In this document: piece by piece, positions 1-8,265 of the stretch | Layout of the letters: each line of letters starts with the position of its first letter | How positions within the stretch are numbered: position 1 is the first letter of the stretch | From: Pseudomonadota bacterium | GTDB lineage: Bacteria > Pseudomonadota > Gammaproteobacteria > Xanthomonadales > Xanthomonadaceae | Length of the DNA: 28,076 nucleotides | NCBI GenBank assembly: GCA_023461075.1 | Contig: JAEWNY010000074.1 | Span: 1-28,076 of the forward strand | Direction: 5' to 3' | Translations under genes and position numbers: made by a program | The notes under the pieces: generated by a model | What the model was told of the DNA's origin: nothing | Database searches by the model: none | Seen by the model: the letters and a program-made list of their open reading frames with translations, nothing else

Positions 1-596
1 AGCCGTTGCAGGTTGCTGCCGACCGCACCCAGGTGCGCCCAGCCCTCGTCGTCGGAGGCGGCATCGATCGCTTCTGCCAGCAGCGCATCGAGCTTGGCAT
101 CGCGCTTGAGCCTTGAGGTCGATGCCGGCTTCGGCTTGGCCGATGTTTCGTCGCCGAGGTTCTCGGTGTAGATGAACTTGTCGCAGGCGGCGACGAAGGC
201 CTGCGGCGTCTTGCGCTCGCCGAAGCCGTAGACGGTCAGGCCCTGCTCGCGGATGCGCGCGGCCAAGCGGGTGAAGTCGCTGTCGCTGGAGACGATGCAG
301 TAGCCGTCCAAGTGTCCGCCGTAGAGCAGGTCCATCGCATCGATGATGAGCGCACTGTCGGTCGCATTCTTCCCGGTGGTGTAGTTGAACTGCTGGATCG
401 GCTGGATCGAATGTGCGAGCAGCCCGGCCTTCCAGCCACCCAGATGCCCGGAGGTCCAGTTGCCGTAGGCGCGGCGCACGCTGGCATTGCCGTACTTGGC
501 GATCTCGGCAAGCAGCGCGGGCAGGCGTGCCGGGTTGCTGTTGTCGGCATCGACCAGCAGGGCCAGGCGCGGGACGCGTTCGTTCAATTCGGGCAT
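1..596 (-). CDS. NYN domain protein (LabA/DUF88 family) with OST-HTH tail, C-terminus outside window
   Basis: Open frame of 198 visible residues starting MPELNERVPRLALLVDADN and running off the left edge without a stop. The N-terminal part (about residues 10-145) is a NYN/PIN-like fold: the acidic residues expected in the metal-binding site are D16 in LLVDADN, D80 in ATDSALIIDAMDLLY, and D105/D107 in the strand IVSSDSDF. Family members of this type are predicted or shown to be RNases acting on RNA in the cytoplasm. A Lys/Pro/Ser linker (about 152-165) leads into LDALLAEAIDAASDDEGW, which looks like the start of an OST-HTH/LOTUS RNA-binding domain; most of that domain lies beyond the window. 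The start at 596 is the only ATG in front of the conserved domain. It lies upstream of the ABC exporter gene on the same strand, 55 bases away. The substrate is unknown. Confidence 0.85.
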   Translation of the reverse strand, partial: MPELNERVPRLALLVDADNSNPARLPALLAEIAKYGNASVRRAYGNWTSGHLGGWKAGLLAHSIQPIQQFNYTTGKNATDSALIIDAMDLLYGGHLDGYCIVSSDSDFTRLAARIREQGLTVYGFGERKTPQAFVAACDKFIYTENLGDETSAKPKPASTSRLKRDAKLDALLAEAIDAASDDEGWAHLGAVGSNLQR

Positions 597-651
597 GGCG
601 TGGATTGTCCGTGGGATGGAGGAATGCAGGCCAGCATACGTGCGCCCGCAG

Positions 652-2505
652 TCAGCGATAGCCCTGCGCCTGCAACTCGAACAGCTCGGCGTAGCGGCCG
701 CCCTCTGCCATCAGCTGCTCGTGGGTGCCGCTGGCCTCGACCCGACCATCGGCCAGCACCAGGATGCGGTCGGCCATGCGCACGCTGCTGAAACGGTGCG
801 AGATGAGCACCGCGGTCTTGCCTTCACCCAGCTCCTTGAAGCGCTCGAATACCTCGTACTCGGCGCGTGCATCCAGCGCGGCGGTCGGCTCATCCAGGAT
901 CATCACCTGCGCATCGCGCATGTAGGCACGCGCGATCGCGATCTTCTGCCACTGTCCGCCGGAGAGATCCACGCCCTCCTTGAAGCGGCGGCCGATCACC
1001 TGGTCGTAGCCCTGCTCGAGGCCGGCGATCACCTGGTCGGCCATGCCCTTGCGCGCGGCGGATTCGATGCGGGGTTGGTCGCCCATCGCATCGATCTGGC
1101 CGACCGCGATGTTCTCCGCGGCGGTCAGGTGGTAGCGCACGAAATCCTGGAAGATGACGCCGATGTTGGCGCGCAGGTCGTCGAGGTCGTAGTCGCGCAG
1201 GTCGCGGCCATCGAGCAGGATGCGGCCCTCGTCCGGGTCGTAAAGCCGCGCCAGCAGCTTCACCAAGGTGGTCTTGCCGGCCCCGTTCTCTCCGACCAGC
1301 GCGAGGATCTCGCCGGCATGCAATTCGAAGGACAGATGACGCAGCGCCCACTTGTGGCCGCCTTCGTAACGGAAGCCGACATCCTCGAACACGAAGCCCT
1401 GGCGGATCGGGCGCGGCACCGGGAGCGCATCCGGTTTCGAAATGATCTCGGGCTGGATGTCGAAGAACGAGTACAGGTCATCGAGGTAGAGCGCCTGGCT
1501 CGCCACCTGCGAGAACCCGGCCAGCAGGCTTTCCAGCAACTGGCGCAGGCGGCGGAAACTGCCGGCAAGGAAGGTGAGGTCGCCGATGGTGAAATCGCCG
1601 CGCACCGTGCGCCAGGCGATGTAGCCATAGGCGATGTAGTAACCGAGCGTGCCGAGCGCGGCCAGCACCGTGCCCCAGAGCGCGCGTTGTCCGGCCAGTC
1701 TTGCGTTGGCCGAGTAGAACTTGTCGGAGAGCGTGCGGAAGCGCTCGATGAAGAAGCGGTTGAGGTTGAAGATCTTGACCTCTTTCGCCGTCTCCACGCT
1801 GGCGCCGGTCTGGCGCAGGTATTCCAGCTGGCGGCGTTCCGGCGTCCACTGGAAGTTGAGCGAATAATTGAGCGCATTGAAATGCGATTCGCCGACGAAA
1901 GCCGGGATCAGCGCCACCGCCAGCAGCAGCATCAGCCAGGGTGCGTAGGCGAGCAGGCCGATGGCGAAACTGATGACGGTGATGATGTCCTGCGCCTGCC
2001 CGAACAGTTGCGAGAGCAGGTTCATCCGGCCCATGGTCTGGCGGCGCGCGCGGTCCAGTTTGTCCTGCAGGTCGGCGTCCTCGAAATCCTCCAGGTCGAG
2101 CGTCGCCGCATGCTCCATCAGGCGGATCGAAGTCGCGTTGGTGAAGCGCTCGGACAGCAATGTATCGACATAGCCGACCAGCCGGCCGAGCAGGTCGGAG
2201 ACGATGGCGAGCGCGAATTCCGCGCCGATCAGCCACAGCAGATGGTCGAGCTGGCCCAACTCCCACGCTGCGCGCAGCTCGTCCGCGACATCCAGCGCGA
2301 TCAGCCGCACCGCCTCGTCGATGATCAGCTTGCCGATGTACAGCATCACCACCGGCAGCAGCGCGCGGATCAGCCGCAGGCCGATGCTGGCCAGCGTCAG
2401 CGGCTTGCTGGTCGACCATATCTCGCGCAGGAACGGCGGGATGTTGCGCATCGCACTGACGCGCTGGCGGAAATCGAGTTGTTGCGGGGGTAGCGGTCGC
2501 GGCAT
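652..2505 (-). CDS. ABC transporter, fused permease and ATP-binding protein (exporter type)
   Basis: 617 residues with the half-transporter layout of ABC-B exporters: a membrane domain in roughly residues 35-335, with hydrophobic segments near 40-60, 90-112, 173-205 and 278-300, followed by a nucleotide-binding domain. In the ATPase part I see Walker A GENGAGKTT (405-413), Q-loop Q453, the signature LSGGQ (514-518), Walker B VMILDEP (534-540) and the switch histidine H570. Such proteins work as dimers in the inner membrane and export lipids, peptides or drugs. Nothing in the sequence or the neighbours identifies the substrate; no peptidase C39 domain and no accessory membrane fusion protein is present. 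The start at 2505 has no clear ribosome binding site, and M19 (2451) is an alternative. It is separated from the upstream SRPBCC gene by 47 bases on the same strand and may be co-transcribed. Confidence 0.9.
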   Translation of the reverse strand: MPRPLPPQQLDFRQRVSAMRNIPPFLREIWSTSKPLTLASIGLRLIRALLPVVMLYIGKLIIDEAVRLIALDVADELRAAWELGQLDHLLWLIGAEFALAIVSDLLGRLVGYVDTLLSERFTNATSIRLMEHAATLDLEDFEDADLQDKLDRARRQTMGRMNLLSQLFGQAQDIITVISFAIGLLAYAPWLMLLLAVALIPAFVGESHFNALNYSLNFQWTPERRQLEYLRQTGASVETAKEVKIFNLNRFFIERFRTLSDKFYSANARLAGQRALWGTVLAALGTLGYYIAYGYIAWRTVRGDFTIGDLTFLAGSFRRLRQLLESLLAGFSQVASQALYLDDLYSFFDIQPEIISKPDALPVPRPIRQGFVFEDVGFRYEGGHKWALRHLSFELHAGEILALVGENGAGKTTLVKLLARLYDPDEGRILLDGRDLRDYDLDDLRANIGVIFQDFVRYHLTAAENIAVGQIDAMGDQPRIESAARKGMADQVIAGLEQGYDQVIGRRFKEGVDLSGGQWQKIAIARAYMRDAQVMILDEPTAALDARAEYEVFERFKELGEGKTAVLISHRFSSVRMADRILVLADGRVEASGTHEQLMAEGGRYAELFELQAQGYR

Positions 2506-2552
2506 CGGCGCAGTATCTGCGCGTCCGCGTGATGCCGGCGACTAGGCAGCGA

Positions 2553-3086
2553 TCAGCCGGGTTGCTCGGCGCGTCGCTTCAGGTTGGCCAGGCCTTCCTC
2601 GAAATCCTTGCCGATCATCTTGTCCATCGACATGAACACCGACATCAGCTTGGCCATGTAGTTGTTGTCGCCGCGCATGCTCCAGGTCACTTTCGATCCG
2701 TTGCCCGCGGGCGCGATGTCGATGTCGGTACGCGCCTTGGAGGCGAACGGTTCGATGAACTCCAGGTCCATGCCGACCTTGCGCGCCGGCACCGATTCTC
2801 GGATCTCCATCCGTCCCTGGCCGACATCGCTGTTGCCGCTCCAGCGATATACCGCGCCGACGCCGCGCCGGGGCCCTTCGAACGTGGTCTGCACCGCGGG
2901 ATCGAGCTTCTGCCACGGCGACCACTGCGGGAAATTGTGGAAGTCGTCGACGATCGCGTGCACCGCTTCGGGCGATGCGGCGATGTCGATGCTGCGGCTG
3001 ACGCTGTAGCTGTCCGGCCGGGTCGCGGCGAACGCGAACACCGCGCCGACCAGCAGGGCGATGACGACCAGGATCTTCTTCCACAT
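2553..3086 (-). CDS. SRPBCC family protein (polyketide cyclase/START-like) with N-terminal membrane anchor
   Basis: 177 residues. Residues 4-24 (KKILVVIALLVGAVFAFAA) form one hydrophobic segment after a short basic start, so the protein is probably anchored in the inner membrane or exported. The rest matches the SRPBCC fold: an opening strand YSVSRSIDIAASPEAVHAIV, the helix and loop DDFHNFPQWSPWQKLDPAV that is typical of polyketide cyclase-like and SRPBCC proteins, a middle with GRMEIRES, and a long C-terminal helix after TWSMRGDNNYMAKLMSVFMS. These proteins bind small hydrophobic ligands in a deep cavity; the ligand here is unknown. A GGGGAG ribosome binding site lies about 9 bases before the ATG. 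It follows the PqqU-like receptor gene by 49 bases on the same strand, but I see no functional link. Confidence 0.85.
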   Translation of the reverse strand: MWKKILVVIALLVGAVFAFAATRPDSYSVSRSIDIAASPEAVHAIVDDFHNFPQWSPWQKLDPAVQTTFEGPRRGVGAVYRWSGNSDVGQGRMEIRESVPARKVGMDLEFIEPFASKARTDIDIAPAGNGSKVTWSMRGDNNYMAKLMSVFMSMDKMIGKDFEEGLANLKRRAEQPG

Positions 3087-3135
3087 GGCGGTGTCTCCCC
3101 GGATATGGGTGCGGATGATGGCACGAGGCCGGCGT

Positions 3136-5274
3136 TCAGCGCCGCTCGCCGCCGTTCCAGCCCAGCCCGATGCTGAAACTGCGCCCGGGGGCCGGCTCGA
3201 AGCTGCGGCCGTTGGCCTCGTTGACGATCACCGAGCCCACGTAGCGGCGGTCGAGTAGGTTGTCGATCCGCGCGAACGCATGCCAGCCGGCGCGATCGGG
3301 CGCATTCCAGCGCAGGGCCAGCGCATGGCGCAGATGGCCGGGAGCCTCGACCGCGTTGCCGTCATCCACCGGAATCACGGCGTTGCCGGTAATTTCCCAG
3401 CGCAACGCACGGCGGCGATCGGCATCGTGCCAGTCAAGCGCGGCGAAACCGGCCACGCGCGGAATGCCTGGCACGCGATTGCCGGCGGCGATCGTACGTA
3501 CCTCGCGCTGGCCACCGCGCAGCACCACGCTTTGCCAGCCCTGGCGGAAGCGGGCATCGATCAGGTTGAGCGTGAGTTGATAGTCGAGGTTGGGATGCAA
3601 CTCGCCCTGCAGGCTCGCTTCCAGCCCATCGCGACGGGTGCGCGCGGCGTTGGCGAAGCTGCTGCGCCCACCGCTGGAGAGGGCCTGCACGATTTCGTCG
3701 CGGCCTTCGATGCGATACAGCGCGAGGCTGGCATCATGACGCGCGCCGCGCCAGCGCAGGCCGGTTTCCACGCTGTTGAAACGTGCGGGACGAAGCGCTG
3801 TATTCAAACCGCCGGCACCATCGGGGCGATAGGCGAGTTCGTTGACGGTTGGCGTTTCGTAGCCGCGCCCGGCGCTGGCGAAGGCTTCCCCCCAGCGGAA
3901 ATTGCGGGCGATGCCCAGGGAAAGCGCGGTCTCGGCATAATCCAGCCGACCGCTGTCATCGCCATTGCCGGGTGCGATGTAGCGGTCGCGCGATTCGAAC
4001 CGCAGCCGCGCATGGCGGACCGCCGCCAGTGCCGAATAGTGCTCGGCCAAGCGCATCTCGCCGCTGGCCCAGAGATCGCGCGTGGTGACGCGGTTGATCT
4101 CGTCGCGACGCAATCGGCCACGCACGGCAAACTGGTTGCCGATGAAGTTTTCGTAGCCGCGCCGGTCTTCGCGCAGCCAGCCGAGGTCTGCACCGAGCGC
4201 CCACGCACCACGTGCGATTTCGCTGCGGTGGCTGATCGACACGCCGCGGCTGCTGCGCTCCGGCGCGACCACGCCGCCGGCATGGCTGGGCGCGTTTTGC
4301 ACCGCCACCGGGATGGCCAGGAACTGTTCGATGTCGCGACTTGCATGCCACAGCGCCACGGTGATTTCGCGGCCCGTTGCATAAGCCGATTGCCAACGCA
4401 GCCCGGCCTGGCGCTGGTCGATGCGCTTGCGGGTATCGAACGCGAGCGCGGCGGCATCGGCGGAATGGGGCGCCTCCCGCCATTGCGCCGGCGTGAGGCC
4501 GAGCGGGTCCTGCGTATTCGGCTGGCGCAGCGCATCGACAACGAATTGCAACGACTGTCGATCGTCCGGCTGCCAACGCAAGATGGCATGTGCTTCGTCG
4601 CGCCGTGCCGCACTGTGCGGGCGGTGGCCATCGGTGGCGAAGGACATCACGCCCGCGCGTGCGCGCCACGTGCCCGCATCGCCCATCGAAAGGTCACCAC
4701 GCAGGCTGAAGCGGCGGCTGGCATCGGAGCCGAACCACGCCTGCATGCGCATCTGGCTGTCATCGCCGAGCACGCTTTCGCCGATGATCGCGCCACCGGC
4801 CGCGTTGCCGTACTGCAGGGCGAGCGGGCCGCGCAGCACCTCGATCCGGTCCAGCATCGACAGCGCGAAGCCGGAGGCCTGGCCTTGACCATCCAGCGCG
4901 GAGGCGGGGATGCCGTCGGTCACCAGCATCAGCCCGCGGATGCCGAAGCTGCTGCGCGCACCGAAGCCGCGGCTCTGCAGCTGCAGGTCCTGCGCATGGT
5001 TGTGGCGTTCCAGCGCGATCACACCCGGCACCGCCTGCAGGCTTTCGGCCAGGCTCACCTGGCGCTGGCCATCGCGCAGCGTCGTGCCATCGATCACGCT
5101 CACGGCGCCGGGAAAATGGCTGAGCGGGATGCGCTGGCCGCTGACCTGCACGCGATCAAGCGGCTGCGCTGGCGGCTCGGCGGGCGGCTGTTCGGGCGGG
5201 AGGGATTGGGAGAGGCCGGGCAGGCCGATCGCAAGACAGGCGGGTCCGAGCAGCAGGCGGAACATCTTCGACAT
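3136..5274 (-). CDS. pqqU: TonB-dependent outer membrane receptor, YncD/PqqU-like (probable PQQ uptake)
   Basis: 712 residues from the ATG at 5274: signal peptide (1 to about 24), a Pro-rich linker, a possible TonB box around DRVQVSG (40-46), a plug domain (about 50-165, with IEVLRGPLALQYGNAAGG) and a beta-barrel ending in an aromatic-rich strand. Several stretches recall E. coli YncD, now called PqqU, the pyrroloquinoline quinone receptor: DLQLQSRGFGARSSFGIRG in the plug, and RYIAPGNGDDSG, AGRGYETPTVNELAYR and IVNEANGRSFEPAPGR in the barrel. The length is close to YncD (about 700). The call rests on remembered family sequence, not an alignment. The frame stays open upstream to 5433, but that would run into the divergent fumarase gene, and only the 5274 start puts a signal peptide first. 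No ribosome binding site is obvious. No pqq biosynthesis gene or quinoprotein dehydrogenase is in the window. Confidence 0.82.
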   Translation of the reverse strand: MSKMFRLLLGPACLAIGLPGLSQSLPPEQPPAEPPAQPLDRVQVSGQRIPLSHFPGAVSVIDGTTLRDGQRQVSLAESLQAVPGVIALERHNHAQDLQLQSRGFGARSSFGIRGLMLVTDGIPASALDGQGQASGFALSMLDRIEVLRGPLALQYGNAAGGAIIGESVLGDDSQMRMQAWFGSDASRRFSLRGDLSMGDAGTWRARAGVMSFATDGHRPHSAARRDEAHAILRWQPDDRQSLQFVVDALRQPNTQDPLGLTPAQWREAPHSADAAALAFDTRKRIDQRQAGLRWQSAYATGREITVALWHASRDIEQFLAIPVAVQNAPSHAGGVVAPERSSRGVSISHRSEIARGAWALGADLGWLREDRRGYENFIGNQFAVRGRLRRDEINRVTTRDLWASGEMRLAEHYSALAAVRHARLRFESRDRYIAPGNGDDSGRLDYAETALSLGIARNFRWGEAFASAGRGYETPTVNELAYRPDGAGGLNTALRPARFNSVETGLRWRGARHDASLALYRIEGRDEIVQALSSGGRSSFANAARTRRDGLEASLQGELHPNLDYQLTLNLIDARFRQGWQSVVLRGGQREVRTIAAGNRVPGIPRVAGFAALDWHDADRRRALRWEITGNAVIPVDDGNAVEAPGHLRHALALRWNAPDRAGWHAFARIDNLLDRRYVGSVIVNEANGRSFEPAPGRSFSIGLGWNGGERR

Positions 5275-5294
5275 GGCGCGAGTGTGCCAGCCGC

Positions 5295-5314
5295 GCATGA
5301 CGTCCACGTCATGC
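5295..5314. promoter_or_regulatory. Perfect inverted repeat in the pqqU/fumarase divergent promoter region
   Basis: GCATGACG-TCCA-CGTCATGC: two perfect 8-base arms around 4 bases. It sits 20 bases before the receptor start and overlaps the place where a -35 element would lie for the TAAAAT box at 5332-5337 in front of the fumarase gene. It has no T-tract, so it is not a terminator. It is best read as a candidate operator; the regulator is unknown. Confidence 0.5.
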
Positions 5315-5331
5315 CGCGCGCGGCCAGCCGC

Positions 5332-5337
5332 TAAAAT
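5332..5337 (+). promoter_or_regulatory. Predicted -10 element of the fumarase gene
   Basis: TAAAAT, a good match to the sigma-70 TATAAT box. A transcript starting about 7 bases downstream would have a leader of roughly 22 bases carrying GGAAG (5353-5357) before the GTG at 5366. A -35 element is not convincing; the inverted repeat occupies that place. Confidence 0.5.
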
Positions 5338-5365
5338 GGCGGTTTCCCCAACCGGAAGCCGCACC

Positions 5366-6913
5366 GTGGGCCAGCCCGTCGCCATCAAGCAGGAAGACTT
5401 CATCCAGTCGGTCGCCGACGCGCTGCAATACATCAGCTACTACCATCCGGTCGACTACATCCGGAACCTGGCCGCCGCCTACGAGCGCGAGGCATCGCCG
5501 GCGGCGAAGGACGCGATGGCGCAGATCCTCATCAACTCCCGCATGTGCGCCGAAGGCCACCGACCGATCTGCCAGGACACCGGCATCGTCACCGTATTCC
5601 TTGAGATCGGCATGGACGTGCGTTGGGATGACGCCACGATGTCGATCGAGGACATGGCTAACGAGGGCGTGCGCCGCGCCTACAACGACCCGGACAACAA
5701 GTTGCGCGCCTCGGTGCTGGACGATCCGGCCGGCAAGCGCCGCAACACCGGCGACAACACGCCGTCGGTGGTGAACATGAAGGTGGTGCCGGGAAATACG
5801 GTTGATGTCATCGTCGCGGCCAAGGGCGGCGGGTCGGAAGCAAAATCGAAATTCGCGATGTTGAATCCGTCAGACTCCATCGTCGATTGGGTGCTGAAGA
5901 CGGTGCCGACGATGGGCGCAGGCTGGTGTCCGCCGGGCATGCTCGGCATCGGCATCGGCGGCACCGCCGAGAAGGCGATGCTGCTGGCCAAGGAATCGCT
6001 GATGGAGCCGATCGACATCACCGAGCTCAAGGCGCGTGGCGCGTCGAATCGTGCCGAGGAACTGCGGCTGGAGCTGTTCGACAAGGTCAATGCGCTCGGC
6101 ATCGGCGCGCAGGGCCTCGGCGGCCTGACCACCGTGCTCGACATCAAGGTCAAGGATTTCCCGACCCACGCGGCGAACCTGCCGGTCGCCATGATTCCGA
6201 ATTGCGCGGCCACCCGGCACGCGCACTTCACGTTGGATGGCAGCGGTCCGGTGATGCTCGATCCGCCTTCGCTCGCCGATTGGCCGGAACTGACCTACGA
6301 CGCATCGAAAGGCAGGCGCGTCGATCTGGACACGCTGACCAAGGACGAGATCGCCGGCTGGCAACCCGGCGACGTGCTGCTGTTGAACGGCAAGCTGCTG
6401 ACCGGCCGCGATGCCGCGCACAAGCGCATGGTCGAGATGTTGAACAAGGGCGAGACGCTCCCGGTGGATCTCAACGGCCGCTTCATCTATTACGTCGGCC
6501 CGGTCGATCCGGTGCGCGATGAAGTCGTCGGCCCGGCCGGCCCGACCACCGCGACCCGCATGGACAAGTTCACCCGGCAGATGCTGGAGCAGACGGGTCT
6601 TGCCGGCATGGTCGGCAAGGCCGAGCGCGGCCCGGCGGCGATCGAGGCGATCCGCGACAACGGCGCGGCCTATCTCATGGCGGTCGGCGGCAGCGCCTAT
6701 CTGGTGTCGAAGGCGATCAAGGCGGCGAAGGTGCTGGCCTTCGAGGACCTGGGCATGGAGGCGATCTACGAATTCGAAGTCGAGGACATGCCGGTCACCG
6801 TCGCGGTCGATGCGCGCGGCAGCTCGGTGCACGAGACCGGCCCGAAAGCATGGGCGGCGAAGATCGCGCAGGGCGGCATCGGCGGGATTCCGGTGGCGGT
6901 GATCGAGGACTGA
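5366..6913 (+). CDS. Class I (Fe-S) fumarate hydratase
   Basis: Catalyses the reversible hydration of fumarate to L-malate in the TCA cycle, in the cytoplasm, with an oxygen-sensitive [4Fe-4S] cluster. 515 residues from the GTG start, about the usual length for one-chain class I fumarases. The N-terminal catalytic part has the three expected cluster cysteines, in GHRPICQDTGIVTVF, GAGWCPPGMLGIGIGGT and IPNCAATRHAHF. The C-terminal part has GDVLLLNGKLLTGRDAAHKR and GPTTATRMD, typical of the fumarase beta-domain. I chose GTG 5366 (reading MGQPVAIKQEDF) because GGAAG lies 8 bases before it; an in-frame ATG at 5336 overlaps the TAAAAT box and has no ribosome site, although it would add only 10 residues. 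The gene diverges from pqqU and converges with the MscS gene, whose stop is 4 bases away. E. coli fumA/fumB are homologues; the exact symbol is uncertain. Confidence 0.95.
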   Translation: MGQPVAIKQEDFIQSVADALQYISYYHPVDYIRNLAAAYEREASPAAKDAMAQILINSRMCAEGHRPICQDTGIVTVFLEIGMDVRWDDATMSIEDMANEGVRRAYNDPDNKLRASVLDDPAGKRRNTGDNTPSVVNMKVVPGNTVDVIVAAKGGGSEAKSKFAMLNPSDSIVDWVLKTVPTMGAGWCPPGMLGIGIGGTAEKAMLLAKESLMEPIDITELKARGASNRAEELRLELFDKVNALGIGAQGLGGLTTVLDIKVKDFPTHAANLPVAMIPNCAATRHAHFTLDGSGPVMLDPPSLADWPELTYDASKGRRVDLDTLTKDEIAGWQPGDVLLLNGKLLTGRDAAHKRMVEMLNKGETLPVDLNGRFIYYVGPVDPVRDEVVGPAGPTTATRMDKFTRQMLEQTGLAGMVGKAERGPAAIEAIRDNGAAYLMAVGGSAYLVSKAIKAAKVLAFEDLGMEAIYEFEVEDMPVTVAVDARGSSVHETGPKAWAAKIAQGGIGGIPVAVIED

Positions 6914-6917
6914 AGGC

Positions 6918-8234
6918 TCAGGGTTTGGCGGTCGGCGGCACCGGCTGCAGCAGGTCGGCACCGTCTTCTGCCTCGTCACCTGCGGTGCGGAGCTGCGCAT
7001 CCAGTGCCCGGTCCACCGAGGTATCGCGCCGCTTGCCGGTATCGCTTTCAGGCTTGGCATCCACTTCATCGCCACGCGAGAGCAGGATGCGTTGCACGCC
7101 GACCGGCGGTGTCAGCCCGGCGCTGCGCAACTCGTGGCGCACCAGTCGCATCGCCTCGCTGCGGGTCTTGGCCAGGTCGTTTTCGTGCTGGTTGATCCAG
7201 CCCATGAAGCGCAGGGTGGCGCTGTCGTTGGAAAGCGTCTCGATCAAGGCGGAAGGCGCCGGGTCGGCGAGCACGCCATCGATACCGCGCAGGGTCTCGA
7301 TGCCGCGGTCCATCGCGTCGTGCCAGGAGCGACCGGTGGCGATGTTGGTGCTGAACTCGAACCGCCGCCTCGGGTTGCGGCTGAAGTTGAGCAGCACCGA
7401 CTTGAACACCAGTGAATTCGGCAACAGCAGGTGGTTGCCGTCCAGCGTCATCAACTGGGTGGCGCGCGAGTTCAACGCGACCACGCGGCCCTCGTGCGAA
7501 TCGATGCGGACCAGGTCGCCGGGGCTGAACGGCCGGCGGATCGACAGCAGGATCCCGGCGATGTAGTTCTCGGCGATGTCCTTGAAGGCGAAGCCCATCA
7601 CCAGGCCGACCACGCCCGCCGAGCCCAGCACCGCGCCGACCAGGGAGGTCGCGCCCAGCAGGTCCAGCGCCAGCAGCACGCCGCCGATCGTGACCAGCCA
7701 TTGCACGATGTTGCGGACCAGGCCTTCCATGTACGGGTTGCTGCCGCCGATGCGCTTGAGGAAGCGCAGCCGTCGGCTAAGGAAGCCGCCCAGCCACGCG
7801 GACAGCATCACGATCAGGATCGCCACCACCAACAGCGGCAGGTTGGCGACCATCCGCACCAGCTTGCCTTGCACTTCGCGCAGGGCGGCGGTGAATCGCA
7901 CCTTGAGGTCGGGATCGAGCGCGATCTGGTTGTTCACCTCCTCCACGCCGCGGACATCGGCGGCGATCGCGCCGGCCTGCTTGCGATCGGGCTGGGTCGG
8001 GACCTGACCCGACAGCGTCGCCACGCCACTCGCGACTTCGGCATCGACCTGCTTGAGCTCGGGCTGCTTGTCCAGCGTCTGCTGCACCTGGCGCTCGGCC
8101 TGGCGATCGGTACGGGTGAGCGTCGCCTCCGGCGGTGTAGTCTGCGCCCGCAGGGGAGAGGCGGCCAGGCCCAGCAGCAGGGCCAGCACCAGACCGGTCG
8201 GCAACCGGTGTCGATGTGGATGCGGATGTGTCAT
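6918..8234 (-). CDS. Mechanosensitive ion channel of the MscS family with BON domain
   Basis: 438 residues. A signal peptide ends near SPLRA (26-30). A periplasmic BON domain follows (about 40-107; ASGVATLSGQVPTQPDRKQA and VRGVEEVNNQIAL are typical), then transmembrane helices near 132-150 and 174-194 and the pore-lining helix near 199-225 with the Gly/Ala-rich pattern GAVLGSAGVVGLVMGFAFKD. The cytoplasmic beta-domain begins RRPFSPGDLVRID and continues with LPNSLVFKSVLLNFSRNPRRR. MscS channels open under membrane tension and release solutes on osmotic downshift. A BON domain in front suggests contact with the outer membrane or periplasmic lipids. The tail (from about 395) is acidic and low in complexity. 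It follows the phospholipase D gene by 31 bases on the same strand, so a membrane-stress operon is plausible. Confidence 0.92.
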   Translation of the reverse strand: MTHPHPHRHRLPTGLVLALLLGLAASPLRAQTTPPEATLTRTDRQAERQVQQTLDKQPELKQVDAEVASGVATLSGQVPTQPDRKQAGAIAADVRGVEEVNNQIALDPDLKVRFTAALREVQGKLVRMVANLPLLVVAILIVMLSAWLGGFLSRRLRFLKRIGGSNPYMEGLVRNIVQWLVTIGGVLLALDLLGATSLVGAVLGSAGVVGLVMGFAFKDIAENYIAGILLSIRRPFSPGDLVRIDSHEGRVVALNSRATQLMTLDGNHLLLPNSLVFKSVLLNFSRNPRRRFEFSTNIATGRSWHDAMDRGIETLRGIDGVLADPAPSALIETLSNDSATLRFMGWINQHENDLAKTRSEAMRLVRHELRSAGLTPPVGVQRILLSRGDEVDAKPESDTGKRRDTSVDRALDAQLRTAGDEAEDGADLLQPVPPTAKP

Positions 8235-8265
8235 CGAGCCATTGTCACCGAACCGGGCGCGCAGT

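Noticed and set aside
487..2493. 668-codon plus-strand open frame opposite the ABC exporter
   Set aside because: Antisense shadow in high-GC DNA. The product is rich in His, Gln, Arg and Val with no recognisable domain, while the minus strand has a complete ABC transporter with all ATPase motifs.
3280..5334. 684-codon plus-strand open frame opposite the TonB receptor
   Set aside because: Antisense shadow; low-complexity Ala/Gly/Arg/His composition and no family, against a full TonB-dependent receptor on the other strand.
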